64,000 bases of DNA from Heligmosomoides polygyrus polygyrus (GCA_947396885.1 OX377202.1:20646001-20710000); one strand, 5' to 3'; counted from the stretch's first letter, positions 43,684-55,059 are shown. The notes: generated by a model from the letters alone, not told the origin. Made by a program: numbers and translations.

Positions 43684-43853
43684 CTGAGGTACAATGACGG
43701 TGACATACTCAGATGTGCTAGAAGAGATCTCATAGACATGGAATTCCAAGTATATCAATCCTATCACACATTTAGTTTGAAATTCGATTAAAAACACGAA
43801 AAATACGTGCATGTCGGCCACGCCTGTTGGCGTTCAACGAAGACAATTTCCCC

Positions 43854-44073
43854 CTACGGCTCGATTTCGCGTTTTTCGTCAGCATTGCGCAAATTCCAAT
43901 GAACTGAAATTCAAAAAAAAGAAAAATAACACATTGACGGGCTTACCAAGAATAGCAACGGTAATTTTCACAACGAGGTCTACATAGAGAAACCGTTGTT
44001 CGAATACGTGGTTGGTGTGATGAACCCATTCGCGAAATGAGCTGAATGAGCACCCATAGCAGCTGTTGAACAA
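43854..44073 (-). CDS. Possible two-exon 3' end of a host gene
   Basis: Minus strand. First part (43947-44073) reads MFNSCYGCSFSSFREWVH, HTNHVFEQRFLYVDLVVKI, TVAIL. A 43-nt intron (43904-43946) has donor GTAAGC and acceptor 'tttttgaatttcag'. Second part, in phase, reads VHWNLRNADEKREIEP and stops at 43854-43856. Good splice signals and a charged C-terminus favour a real gene; the 5' part is not found and the family is unknown. Confidence 0.4.
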
Positions 44074-44079
44074 ATTCTC

Positions 44080-44645
44080 ACCTTTTTACTTATTTATTTG
44101 TTTATTTATTTATGAGCTGTTTTCATTTATTTCTATACGACTTACATTGCTAACTAAACGATAATGAAAAACTGTACAGTGTCATTCAGAGTTTTAATCT
44201 CAAAAACTAAAATCTATTCTCTTACACGAGATAGCCGAGAGCAAAGAAGAAGAAAAAGTACGTCAGAAATTGATCTAAAACCGATAGAATCGATCGATAG
44301 GGATTGCGCGATCGATATTGACCATATTGACATTAATATTGATATTCGATATTGACGATCGACCAAATAGCATTCGATAATGCTTGAAGAAAATTGATAA
44401 TACCAATTTTTGTTTTAAGCCGTAGATTTTTGAAAATGAAATGGACATTTTGAAAATCCAATTAGACGTACCCAAAGTTTGCATATGGTCTAATAAAGTC
44501 CAAGTTATAAAGTACAATTTTTTGTGGAAAATTTTTGACAAAAATTCATTTTTATAGAATGCCCTACGGAAACATGACTAAAATAAATACGAAGACTTTA
44601 TCATTTGGTTTTAAAGAATATGTTCAGATCTACACTAAGGTGCTG
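44080..44645. other. No gene seen
   Basis: AT-rich. A local run of 'gatattgaccatattgacat'-like repeats lies at 44310-44360. Confidence 0.4.
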
Positions 44646-44649
44646 AGGC

Positions 44650-44757
44650 CTGTCGAAGCGCAGTTGGAGGAGGCGACGGCTGTTGCGTGCACCCGATACG
44701 TGGTTCTTGGTTCGAATTTCCCGCCCAGGCCAACCAAGCCTTCCATCCCTCCGGGGT
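44650..44757 (+). repeat. SINE 5' half
   Basis: tRNA-like head 'gaagcgcagttggaggagg', B-box region 'ggttcttggttcgaatttcc' and part of the body, ending abruptly at 44757 where unrelated sequence begins. Confidence 0.75.
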
Positions 44758-44759
44758 AT

Positions 44760-45250
44760 GCATACCATACCGTCCGACATCCTCTGGCATTCCTGCAACG
44801 TCTTGCTAAGCCCAGTTTGATATGGCTGAGTGCGAAAAAAAAAGTTCCTCTCCCGCCAATCGACCCACCTATTTTTTGACGCCTTGCCCAAACAATGCAA
44901 AACCGTCTCTGATCACCTCGCACAGCTCTAGCACCGAACAAATAGCCTATTTTTTCCCAGAAACACGATAGAATACCAATCAACGGCCACGGAAACGAGC
45001 CACAACATTCCAAAACGGCTTCGTTCTCCAATGAGCACAGAACATCAGACGCATGGCTGCCAAACGCGCACGAAATGATCCCGTTCTCCGAAACACCACT
45101 AATGTCGTGATTGCCTCAACTTCCGTTTGACGTGCGTTCAAAAACAAAAACAAAAACGAGCTGTGTATTCTATCCTTTCTGCATAACTCTCTTGAAGTCA
45201 GTGGTAAGATGGTCGTAGAACGGGAGATCCAGTCCCAATGTGTACTAGTC
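44760..45250. other. No gene assigned
   Basis: A minus frame of 133 codons (44630-45031) overlaps the SINE and has no motif; treated as chance. Confidence 0.3.
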
Positions 45251-45252
45251 GT

Positions 45253-45400
45253 TCATGTGGCCTAGACGAGGAGGGCAATCATCCGTCAAACCAATCAGAC
45301 CACATCGAATTGGCGTGCTACACATTTACCTTGTGCTCTGATTGATTGCGATTGGCTAGTGCGATCGCACCACCAAATGCGGTCCACATTAGCGACTAGT
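45253..45400. repeat. CCAATC palindromic MITE copy
   Basis: 'aaaccaatcagaccacatcg' and 'gattgattgcgattggctag' with 'tgcggtccacattagcgac'. Confidence 0.6.
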
Positions 45401-45454
45401 ACTCCATTCCGATAGCAGGGACTCCTAATTATTCGCAGCAGGAATCAGTTCTTA

Positions 45455-46860
45455 TCTTTGGCAGATATGTCCCACTTGGACGTTGAAGTGGACACTTTTG
45501 AAATGAAATTGGACATTCTTCTAAACAGGGCTAACGCTTTTGAAATTGAACTGAACACCTCCCAAATCAAAATGACGAGTTACTTCCACATCAAACTGAA
45601 ACGAGATCAGAATTTATTGAAAACAAAAAATCAACATTTCACTGCGGTGGCGGGGCGTGGTAGGGCATAACCGATCCATGTTCGGCCTCGATGACCTTGT
45701 CAGCAACTCTGTATGCCTCCTGATCTCCCTCTTTGGCCGGAGCGGAGCGTTGCATGCGGTCAACGGCGGGCGCACGAATATCTCTTGGCTTGCTCTTGAC
45801 GGTGGAAAGAACAATTTCGGCCGGCAGGTTCAATACTTCCTTCCCTCAAATGGTCGACACCCCCCATCGGTCAGGTACCAATAATAATGTCGCCACGCGA
45901 ACTGCTCCTTGATAAGTTCGCGAGAGGCCAAGCTCTTCAGCGCCTTGATGACCTCGAGATTGGTAACCCCAGGGATAATGGGGTGCTGTTTAAGCTTAAA
46001 GTCCTTCTTGACAAGGGCGACTCCTTTGTTGAAAAGGTACTCGTAGGTGGCTTTTCTGTCCTTACTACGAAACAGCATACTGACCGCAAGTTCTCAAACT
46101 TGGGTAATTAAACCCTTTCTAACAAGACTTTCTAGAGAGGATCAAATAATTTTTGTTCAAGGAAAATCTTAGAATAACTTTACTTAAAGTTTTGATCCAC
46201 CTACCCAACAAGTGAACACATTGATTGAAATTGTATACAATTGCCTTTTTTTTGGGGGGGGGGGAGGGGAGGTTCAAAGCTCGTTTTAAAGAGGGGAAAG
46301 GCGGCCGTTTCTTGAAGCCAAAAGAAGAGATTACGCAATGCTCTTGGCTCAAACGTCGTGATTTTTATTCGGTTGATGGCAAAATTTGTTCGTATGGAGT
46401 TTTGCAACTGTAAACGGTGCAACAACATCAGTTGCAAAGAACACACATTACTTTGATGCTTCATGTAAGCAGCAATTAGGCTATAAATCAAGTAAAAATC
46501 GAGATCGATTTTTTCAGTGCATGTGTGATCTCACATTTTCATGCACTATAAACGGTTGCTGCCTTGTTGCGCTTTAAAAAAAATTAATTAGCTATTTTCC
46601 TCAGAAAATACTAATTTTAGAAATTATTGCATTCGTTCGAGCAGCAGAACTAAAAAGTTTCAAAGAAAGAATTTCAACCTTTTCTAAGACGAAGAACCAT
46701 TCTAACCATCTTAGAGAGTCTGTAGTTTACTTGTAAGAAGCTCGTTTCGATTTGGAAAACGTTCACTTTGATTTCAGTAGCAACAATTTTGTTTAGAAGA
46801 GTGACAACTTTCACTTGAAAATTGCCCAATTTGATTCAAATCAGTTTCGTTAAGCCTTAA
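45455..46860. mobile_element. Foldback element, copy E, split by a retropseudogene
   Basis: Left part 45466-45575 ('gacgttgaagtggacac', 'gacattcttctaaacagg') and right part 46130-46860 (core 'gattacgcaatgct', then 'tgtttagaagagtgacaac') belong to the same family as copies B, C and D. Between them lies an RPS10-derived sequence. A 10-G run occurs at 46254-46263. Confidence 0.6.
45639..46078 (-). pseudogene. Ribosomal protein S10 retropseudogene
   Basis: Minus strand, intronless. 46078 to about 45850 reads as the S10/plectin domain of eukaryotic 40S protein S10: [55 protein letters not shown]. Two small indels at about 45840-45860 break the frame at the expected REYLNLP segment; it resumes as NLPAEIVLSTVKSKPRDIR and AKEGDQEAYRVADKVIEA. 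The C-terminal glycine/arginine tail is missing or altered. An AATAAA on the minus strand at about 45620 may be the old poly(A) signal. A processed copy made by LINE machinery is the simplest explanation. Confidence 0.85.
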
Positions 46861-47010
46861 ATGGTTGGTATCAAGCTTGTTATCCCTTATAACGATGTTT
46901 TGTTGCGATCAAAACTCTAGCGCCAGGAGGGATTCGAACTCGCACTTCATGCTGACCGGGCGGAAATGCTCTACGCCTTTACACCACCGGCGCTGTTTAA
47001 TCAAACCTAA
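46845..47010 (-). repeat. tRNA-like cassette (reverse copy)
   Basis: 46919-46995, read on the minus strand, starts GCGCCGGTGGTGTAAAGGCG and ends with B box GAGTTCGAATCCC and TCCTGGCGCT, matching the cassette at 56463-56538. Flanks also match ('cgatgttttgttgcgatcaa' and 'aatcagtttcgttaagcc'), so the whole unit, not just the tRNA part, is repeated. Confidence 0.65.
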
Positions 47011-47099
47011 AATTGTCCAAGTTAACGTAAAAATTGTGTATATTCCAAATTTAACAATACATCTCCTTAAGTGCTTAAGGTTGAACAACGGTATGACCA

Positions 47100-47151
47100 T
47101 TCGAAATTCAATGGCGAAAACGGTAAAATCTTCGGTCCAACCTAATACATC
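47100..47151. mobile_element. Solitary mariner-like end
   Basis: Reads on the minus strand TTAGGTTGGACCGAAGATTT then 'taccgttttcgccattgaat', followed by TA. No opposite end found; it abuts the tRNA-like unit. Confidence 0.55.
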
Positions 47152-47154
47152 ACA

Positions 47155-48145
47155 ATAGCAGACTCGATAGAAGCGCTGGTCTCCATGAAATATAGGACAT
47201 TAGGCGGAGAAAGGTCAAGACCAGAAGAGAGGAGAGACAAGCCGAAGACGAGTCCTCAACGGGAAGTGCAGTGAGCAGTGCTGCTGAGACAGTTCAACGA
47301 CGGAATAGATGTGTCAAGCTTTTTCCTGGGAATTTATTTCCATGAAGCAGAGGACTTCTGGTCTGAAGAACACAAAAACGAAGCTGACCCTATATTTTAC
47401 CCTCTATTTTCCCGAACAAAAAACCTCTGCACACGCCGCAGCCATACTGAGCTCTGTGAGCAGAGGGTGTGTTCGGTTGGGCTAAGCGTTCCGAAGCGAA
47501 TTTCACGCTCAAATTCACAATTCGCCCGACACCCTCGCGAAATTGCTCAATCGGCTACACAGGAAACGGCTACCTGCCAGTGTTCGGGAACGACACAGTC
47601 ACAAGATAGCGTCCAGGTATAGGTAAGCTAGCAAATAAGTAAGCGACAGAAGCCTGTGGTCCATTACTCAGAACGATTCGGAAGCCTCTTCTATCTCCAA
47701 TGTTGTACCCCGATGTAATTAGCCGTTTAGAACTAATTAAAAACCGAGTAATAAGCTTGGAGCATCCCGCAAGTCGTCACGAGGCGGAGCGGCGCACCCG
47801 AGGTAGAAGTGCTCCTAGCGCTTTCGAACTTGTTTCCTCCAGTGATGTTCCAATTAAGGCACACTAATCATGTATGCATGCGACGCTTTTGCTTGGACTC
47901 GTCCGGACAAACGAAGTTCGCTAATGGAATTGCACAGAAACAGGGAATTTCGCTGAAATTCTCTGGCACTGCGGATGCGTTTCGAGACTAAAAATGCAGC
48001 TGGATCACTTGTTAATAGTTTTGCAGTAAGAGCACATGGCTTGTAGTAGGCCAAGGAGCTGCGTGCCTACTCCACTGGTCTGTTTGAATCATAAAAGTAA
48101 GGCTTCGGTATACTCTGCGAATCACTCGGCGACAGAGCAAGCAAC
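47155..48145. other. No gene assigned
   Basis: A plus frame 47278-47622 ends at a donor-like 'ccaggtataggtaagc' but has no start or domain support. A minus segment near 47873-47962 could be a terminal exon but the acceptor is weak. Confidence 0.3.
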
Positions 48146-48147
48146 TA

Positions 48148-48427
48148 CAGTCCCCTCCACTCCCGTTATAACGCCTCTGGATAAGACGCGACTCTCCATA
48201 TAACGTAGATTTTCTCTGGTTCCGGACAGCTTACAAATCAACTCCTTTTAAGACGCGTCGGATACAACGCTATTCCCGTTATAGCGCAGATCTGAGAGAA
48301 ACTCTCCGTTCAAAATGACTCCTGTTATAACACGACCACAGCTCAGTTCCGGTCCCAAAGAAAAACTAACAAGGGAGGTCAATGAGCGTTCCGTGGCAGT
48401 TTTGAAGGTGAGAGTTGTAGGGGACTG
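48148..48427. mobile_element. Small pogo/Tigger-like MITE
   Basis: 280 bp with TA on both sides; ends CAGTCCCCT and its inverse AGGGGACTG. Inside it is rich in 'cccgttataacg', 'tataacgtagat' and 'tgttataacacg' words, the style of pogo-type sub-terminal repeats. No transposase. Confidence 0.65.
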
Positions 48428-48678
48428 TAAGAGAAGTACCGCAGTGGTTTTCAAATTTCCTGAGGACATCTGGGTAGGTCAAGAATTGCAAAAAACCGTA
48501 TCACTTCAGTGCTGGTCGATAAAGCCAAACTGACGTCTGGAACTGCCATGTCGTGGTTAGGATCTAACCTGTAAAAGGTTTGGGTCCGGAACGGTAGCAG
48601 AATTACAGCGATCTCTCAATTTGCTTGTTAGCGATACAGTAACCGAAGTGGAACATTGAGGTGCACCAAGGAAGAAGC

Positions 48679-48760
48679 GACTGGATGGCCGAGTGGTAAC
48701 GGTGGCGTGCTTTCGGGAAGAGGGTCAATGGTTCGGACCCGGGGGTAGAAACTTTTGTCG
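48679..48760 (+). repeat. tRNA-like SINE head (Leu/Ser type)
   Basis: A box TGGCCGAGTGGTAACGG and B box GGTTCGGACCC spaced about 45 nt apart, as in Pol III tRNA promoters. 'GATGGCCGAGTGG' is typical of tRNA-Ser/Leu. The acceptor stem does not close, so it is a SINE or pseudogene. Confidence 0.55.
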
Positions 48761-49045
48761 ATGTAAAGTGTAACTTGGCCACGGTAGTGTACCATACTGA
48801 CATTATAGGTAACAGCGTTCATAGTAGATTTGATTGGCCATTGTAAAGAACAGGTGATTTTCGTTTGCACCCAAAATAGAAAGTATTCTATGTCTTGACC
48901 GTTTTCGTTAGGCATTGACGGCGGGTCTGTCAGCATTACTGTACTTCACAACTCCAATGATCGGGGGGAAATTGGAAAAAATGGATAAAAAGGTTTGTTT
49001 TATTTTTATTTATTTATTCACTTATTATTTTGATTTTGTTTTTAT

Positions 49046-50660
49046 TTGTTATACCTTATTGTTATACTGGAAACCAAAGATCAAAGAACCATCTACATCA
49101 TAAACGGATATGTTCCAACATCTGCGGCCACAGATGAAGAAAAGGAGGAATTCTACAAGCTGTTCGAAAGGACTGTCAACGACGAGAAGAGCTACTACAA
49201 AGTTGTCGTTGGTGACTTTAACGCTATCGTCGGTACGAATGATCACGACGAATGGAGGCTAGGACCACATGGAACTTCCTCAAGGAACGAAAACGGAGAG
49301 CGCCTGATAGACTTCCTATCCGCGTGCCGTCTCTACCATGGAGATTCTATGTTTAAGAAGCCTTCAAACCAACGATGGACCTGGGAAAGCCCAAATGGAG
49401 AAACACGTTCGGAGATCGACCGTGTTCTTACAAACAGACGCTGGAGTCTGTTCGACGTCTCCGTGCTGCCTTCATTTGACACCGGCTCGCGTCACCGTCT
49501 TGTGATGATGTTCAAGCGTGACACTCATAAACCGGCACCGGTGAGGATCCCCACATTCAAGTCTGAGGAGTTGGAATATGCAATAAAGTCGTACGATTGG
49601 AATCTTCTTGAAGATCCATCGGAAGACTACGACCTTCTCTCCAAAGGACTGTTGAAATGTGCTAGCAGCTCTTGCGAAGCCACATCACCGTTAGCTTCAA
49701 GACTCAACGCACATGCGATTAAGCTCTTGGAGCAAAGAAGTACTGTTAAAACTGGATCCGAATGCTTCCCATCTGGAAAAAGTCACTATCTCGAAGGCCT
49801 GTCGAATCGAAGTGAAGGAGTCCATGCAAGCCTACAGCAGATTAAAGCTGTTAGAAGCCGCTGGGAAGGTTCAAGCATAAAGCGCTGCAAACGAGATCTC
49901 TGCGATCAGAAGGCAATAATGTCAGCCCTTGTGGATGAGGATGGAACAACGCAAACGTCTCGAAGAGCGATGGAGACCATCGTTCAAGAATTCTACACAG
50001 ATCTGTTCCGTTCTTCCATTACTGTTCCCAAATGCTTGATGCCACCAGCTGAGGAAGTACCTCCCATTCTGGGATCAGAAGTTGCTCATGCCATCAGAAG
50101 GATGAAGCCAGGCACTGCTCCCGGACCGGACGGCATTTCTGCTGACCTCCCTCAAGCGGGTGGCAGTGCCCTCTGCTCGCTTCTTGCCAAGCACTTCAAC
50201 CACTACCTTCGACTTGGTAGGATTCCGGACTCATAGAAGAAGTCGAAAACAGTTCTGATCTTCAAAAAAGGTCAGCAGGAGGATATCAACAACTATCGAC
50301 CCATCAGCCTTCTCTCGGTTGTCTACAAGATCTTCACCAAGATACTGCTCAATCGTATGGAGCGTTGCTTGGATGAATATCAGCCAGTGGAGCAAGCAGG
50401 GTTTCGCAAGGATTAGCAGATCCGCTGCAGTACATGAAGAAGTCTAAATATCGCTGGGCCAGACACCTGCTTCGACGAAAGGACGACAGATGGAGCCTCC
50501 TTGTCACAGAATGGCTCCCGAGAGACCATAAAAGACCACTGGGACAACCACCAAGATCTTTCAGAGAGCGGAGTCTGCCTCACTGGTTGTAAGCAGCCAG
50601 AGATCGAGCGGTCTGGAAGAGTTGTGGTCCCCGCTGAGAAGACCTCCAGCCGACAGAAGG
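49046..50660 (+). pseudogene. LINE endonuclease and reverse transcriptase fragment
   Basis: Open from 49046 to 50236 (396 codons). Endonuclease C-terminal half: KVVVGDFNAIVGTNDHDEW, GERLIDFLSACRL, RWTWESPNGETRSEIDRVL, DTGSRHRLVMMF. Then a linker and the start of the reverse transcriptase, RRMKPGTAPGPDGISADL. A TAG follows (50234-50236); the frame then continues [16 protein letters not shown] and [10 protein letters not shown], after which it jumps to a C-terminal piece (RWARHLLRRKDDRWSLL, LPRDHKRPLGQPP). The palm with the YADD box is deleted, so it is inactive. Confidence 0.88.
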
Positions 50661-50700
50661 ACCATCAAAGTAGCAAAGTAAGTACTTTATTATTATTTAT
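49060..50700 (+). mobile_element. RTE-type LINE, internally deleted
   Basis: Plus-strand non-LTR retrotransposon missing its 5' end and the middle of the reverse transcriptase. The 3' end is followed by 'ttatttatttatttattatt'-rich sequence. Differs from the LINE at 19-20.7 kb, so a second lineage is present. Confidence 0.85.
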
Positions 50701-51400
50701 TTATTTATTATTTATATTTATATATTAATTAACTAGATAATGTATTCATGTCTGATTTTTTTCGACCTCCATTCGACCTCTGGAGAGAAACTCGCGGCCG
50801 TCACATACAGCAACCTGGTTACTGCTACAAGAAGACGTAATACTACGCACATCGCGTCATCTTCCGGCGTCTACATCCTGCGCTTCGTTCAAGTCAAGCT
50901 AACATAACCAATGAGAGAACGTGCGACTTTTCTTCGCAGTTGTAAGACCAGCAAGATGCTGACCGCGTCTGTAATCACACCTACCCTTCGATTGCTTCGT
51001 TCATAGTCACGACCAGCACCTTGGTGGCAATGTATTAGATGCAGATCAGTGTTTTCCTCGCATGCTTCGCCACCAAAAGTGTTCATAGTCAGTAACATGT
51101 CGAGCACAGTGGAGGGATCCTGATAGTCGTTAGAAGCTTTGAACATAGGGAGATTTCCTGTATCGGGAACGAGAGAGGACGTGGAAACGAACTCTGATTA
51201 TTCAAAACCATGCCCTACACTTATGATTCAAAGCTGAAGCTGCTAGCATGGATGCTACCTACTGCTACAAGATGCTTTGCTGCGACCAGAACTTTCGCAC
51301 CATGCGGGACTTGCCCCTTCATCCTCTGCTTTTCGGCCAGGATTACAGCTGCTGTTTGATGGCACTCAACATTCCGAAATCATGGGATAGTGCTGATCAG
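50700..51400. other. No gene seen
   Basis: Starts with the 'tttcgacctccattcgacc' tail repeat shared with 6.1 and 27.9 kb; the rest has no recognised content. Confidence 0.35.
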
Positions 51401-51407
51401 CCATTTG

Positions 51408-51655
51408 TGGCTGTCGCGTGCACCCGACACCAGGTTCCTGGTTTGAATTTCCTGCCAGGCCAACCAAGCCTTCCATCTCTACGGGGTCGGTGAATTGATA
51501 CCAAACATGTCTGGGAAGAATAAAGCGCCGATTTGTTCATCGGCTGACCACCACAAGTCATTTGGTGGTAAAATAAAGAGAAAGGATAATAAGATAAAGG
51601 TAGAATGCGTAGCGCACGCCAAAGGGGATTGATTAACGCCGTCCTGTATCCTTTC
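51408..51655 (+). repeat. SINE copy
   Basis: Plus copy lacking the A box: 'gctgtcgcgtgcacccgaca', 'attgataccaaacatgtctg', 'catcggctgaccaccac', tail 'cgccgtcctgtatcc'. Confidence 0.75.
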
Positions 51656-51659
51656 GGAC

Positions 51660-52445
51660 GCAAGCATACCAAAGGCCAAACAATGCCTACTGCACGTCTA
51701 GGTGGAGCTGAAATCTGTAAGCTCCTGCGTGAGCGGTATTTTGATTACATAAAGGAGCCCATATAGAACGTATCTGATAGATTCCCAAGAACAGGGTGGT
51801 GTCAGCAACTAATTTCCGAGAGAGACGTGACGGCTCCCTCGGCTGAGTCCCCAAGATCGGCTGTGGCAGTATTCTGTGCCTTGTCGCAAACAGCCACCGA
51901 CACCATGGATGTGCATAATCGTCTTCCTATCATGGTGAGCAGAACGGAAGTTGCGTGGCTTCTGGATCTTAAGGATCCGTGCTCTGTCGGAAAAATTGGT
52001 GTGTTTTCGTCCTTCAATCGACGTTTTTACAGCACCGGATCATGGATAGTCTTCTCCACGCTGGTTGACGGCATTAGCTCGCTAGTTCGAACTACGCCTA
52101 TGCAGTATTTATAAGTTACTCATTTCCTCTGTCTACCCATGTGAACTAGTAAGACAAAGGGAACGACTTTCAACGGCTGATTATCGATGCCTGGGAGAGA
52201 GGAGGCAGCCTGCTTTCATTGCGGCGCCAATTATCCTTCGCCACTTCCAGGTGCCACTTAAGACAATGGGTCTAAGCATTCAGTAGCTTAATGGGTTTCT
52301 CACTGAACTCGGTCTACGAGATCTCAAACCGACTTCTAAAGAACTGAATCGATATCCTGGCTTATATAGGCGTCTTCTTTTGCAGGGATAAACACCAAAG
52401 CAGCTAGCGTAACGCGTTGTTTGTCTCCTCACCATGTTTTTAGCA
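51660..52445. other. No gene assigned
   Basis: Opposed open frames at 51802-52114 have no motif or splice support. Confidence 0.3.
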
Positions 52446-52447
52446 AC

Positions 52448-53727
52448 TAGGACGTGGCTCCTAATTATTTGCGCGTAGCCTGTTACTAATAACTTCAACA
52501 AAAAACAACAGTTATACAATCTGATACAACTTCTATATAGAGCAACGCCTAACAATCATTCACTCGAGAAGGTGTTCGACATGAGCTCCTTTTGCAGAAA
52601 TACAAGCCTTCAGTCTCTTCTCCACCGACATCACTGTGGGCCGCAGGAAGGTGACGTCGTTATCGTCCCACGCCTTCTGAACTGAAGCTTTGAGAGCGTT
52701 CAAACTTTGGTGACTCTTCGAGGAGACCTTCTGCTGCAAATAGCCTCACACAGCGAAATCCAACGGATTCAGATCAGGCGAGTTAGGTGGCCAGAAGTCC
52801 TTCGTCCAGTAGCCAGCGAGTGACTCTGGCAGAATGCCAGTGCGGATCTCGCAGAATGACCAGGTGCCCAGTCCTGTCGGAGCACACGTTGACCACTGAC
52901 AAAATTTTCAGCAACCCAGGGGGAGGAACATCGTGCAGGATCTTTTCTTGGTAGACTTCAGCGTTGATTTTCACTGAACGGTCGACGAAACCAGAGGTGT
53001 CTTCTTGTCCAGGGCAATGCCAGCCCATCACAGATTTCGGAAAAAGAATCCTGTTGAGAACTCGACGTTGAGAAGACCTGTTTCCGAATGGAGGCAGAAA
53101 TTGACGCTGATTCTGTGAATTGTGTCCACTTCAATGGTAAAAATCTTCTCGTCCGTCCAGATGACGTTTGACAAGCGGCCCTGCTGGATCTCCTTTAGCA
53201 ACAACTTGCATTCCTCCAATCTAATCTGCATGGCAGCTTCCGTAAGGGCTTTTCCGCGATAAACGCGATAACTGCGAAGCCCAAGATCTTGTTTGACGAT
53301 CTCCTGTATTGTTCTTCGGGGAACCCCAAGGTCTACGGCCATCCGATTCATGCTAACCCCATTGTTCCGGTCGATTCTCCTTTTGATGACCTTTCAATGG
53401 CGGAGAGTGCTCACAGTACGTGGTCTACCAGATCTCTTCCTCGGTTCGACCGTTCCTTCCTCTCTGTACTGTTTCACAATGTGTTGGACTGTTCTTGCAG
53501 AAATTTGAAGTCGTCGAGCGATTTCTGCTGCAGAATGTCCTTTATCGGCGAGAAGAGCGATGGTGGAACGATGTGGTGAAGCTTTCACTGTCGAGGGTAT
53601 TGAGTGTATCACCTTGCTTGGTTTTTTCTAGAAAAATTTCTAGAAAAATCCTAATAACTGATCTTCCGCCGTTTTCAAAAATGCAGTTGCGGTTTGAATT
53701 TCACGCAAATAATTAGGAGCCACCCTA
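52448..53727 (-). mobile_element. Tc1/mariner element with exact 20-bp inverted repeats
   Basis: 1.28 kb with TA at each end. GTGGCTCCTAATTATTTGCG at 52454-52473 is exactly inverted at 53704-53723. Codes on the minus strand. The preserved termini suggest recent or ongoing cross-mobilisation. Confidence 0.9.
52561..53612 (-). pseudogene. Tc1/mariner transposase, frameshifted
   Basis: Two helix-turn-helix parts: KGHSAAEIARRLQISARTV with EGTVEPRKRSGRPRTVS, and LGVPRRTIQEIVKQDLGL. First Asp in VIWTDEKIFTIE. Then GFVDRSVKINAEVYQEKIL, second Asp probably in LRDPHWHSARV (one residue shorter than the usual QDSAPAHSAR), and third Asp in PPNSPDLNPLDFAV in another frame. Ends KGAHVEHLLE. A DD37D-like arrangement is likely but the indels prevent an exact count. 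Confidence 0.85.
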
Positions 53728-53729
53728 TA

Positions 53730-54520
53730 TTCATGACAAATTGTATTTCGTGCCAGCATAAAGTTGTCAGTATGTAGACGAATCCTTTCTGGTGGCCTTT
53801 TCCGTTGCGAACCATAAATCACCCCGTCTCACCACGCCGCTCCTCTTCCCCCTGCGCCAAACTGCTCGGCCGGCAGCGCAGTTTCAACCCTACTTGAGCT
53901 CGCTCTCTTGTTATTGGCCCGGTCTGTGTGGACCTGTGGGGCAAAAGAGCCTGCTACGACAATGGTCCATAACCCCGTTCACAGATGCGCACAGCAGAAA
54001 TGGAACACATATTTGGAATCAGGTTCGAACCCGCATCCAGTGATATACATCTCATCTCAAAGTCCCATGGCTACCTAGTATCCTGCCCTTGTTCGGATTC
54101 TTTCCGAAGAACTTAACCTCGGCTATCCGCCTTCCTGCTGACGTCTCGACACAGCAGCCTCCAAGGGCATGGATGTCACAGAAGCGACATAGGCATCATT
54201 CTGCTGAGAATATGGCCCATGTCAACCTCATCGAGCGGACGGCAGTGTCAGCCATGAAAAGGACATAAAGAAGCACGACAAATGACACGAACAGCAGCAG
54301 CTTCGTTAGAGAGCCAGGCGAATTGCTATCGGCGTGCACGCCATTCCACCATTACGCCTCCAATGGAAAGCATAGGAATTAGCTTATTGCGAAAGCGACA
54401 CGAAACAGAACGGCTACGTCAGCCAGAATCTGTCACCCATCCCGAACAGGAGTGGGCGGAATTTCTGTTTTTCCTGATTTTTCCTTTTCCTTTCCTGATT
54501 TTTTGGCCTTTTTGTGGCAA
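53730..54520. other. No gene assigned; one B-box-like site
   Basis: 'aatcaggttcgaacccgca' at about 54018 looks like a Pol III B box without a partner. A plus frame from 54282 shows no motif. Confidence 0.3.
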
Positions 54521-54524
54521 ATTT

Positions 54525-54725
54525 TGTTACGTGTCGCGAATATGGGCAGCAATGGAAGCTATCAGCGTTCCAGCCAATCAGATAAGATCAAATTGGCATG
54601 CCAGTCGTAAAGGGTTTGTACGGTTAGTATTGTCATTGGCTGATGTGTGTTCGGCCGGTGCTCTGTTTGGCTATGATTGGTTGGCGCGTTCATACCTCCA
54701 AATGCTGCCCAACTTCGCGACGTGG
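54525..54725. repeat. CCAATC palindromic MITE copy (best preserved)
   Basis: Left 'gtcgcgaatatgggcagcaa' with 'cagccaatcagataag'; right 'gattggttggcgcgttc' with 'aatgctgcccaacttcgcga'. The halves are inverse of each other over about 60 bp with a middle of about 80 bp. Confidence 0.75.
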
Positions 54726-55059
54726 CCCCAAATGTTTTCTGTCTTCCGTTTTCTGATAAATGGCCAAATTAGTCAGAAAACTAAAAATAGCATAGCGTAG
54801 AAATTTTCTGTCCACAAAATCGCCGCCTCTTTAGCAAAAAAAAAACGTTCTTAGGAAATCCAGAATTCAAAAACTGTTTGCGTGATGGCTTTTATTAGAA
54901 ATCGCGCCGTGCACTCTACTATCACTCAGTTCTACAGTAACAGACTAGGCAAATTTTCAGTGTGTATAAAGAACAGATGACCCCTCATGCACTCGTCCAA
55001 CATTTCAATTTTCTTTTGAATAACAATTTTAACAAAATATTAAAGATTTTCCTTCAATT

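Noticed and set aside
46919..46995. Functional tRNA gene on the minus strand
   Set aside because: Same family as the 56-kb cassette with further T-arm mismatches and no valid anticodon arm.
47873..47962. Minus-strand terminal exon (EIPCFCAIPLANFVCPDES)
   Set aside because: Protein-like frame to a stop, but the acceptor lacks a pyrimidine tract and no upstream exon was found.
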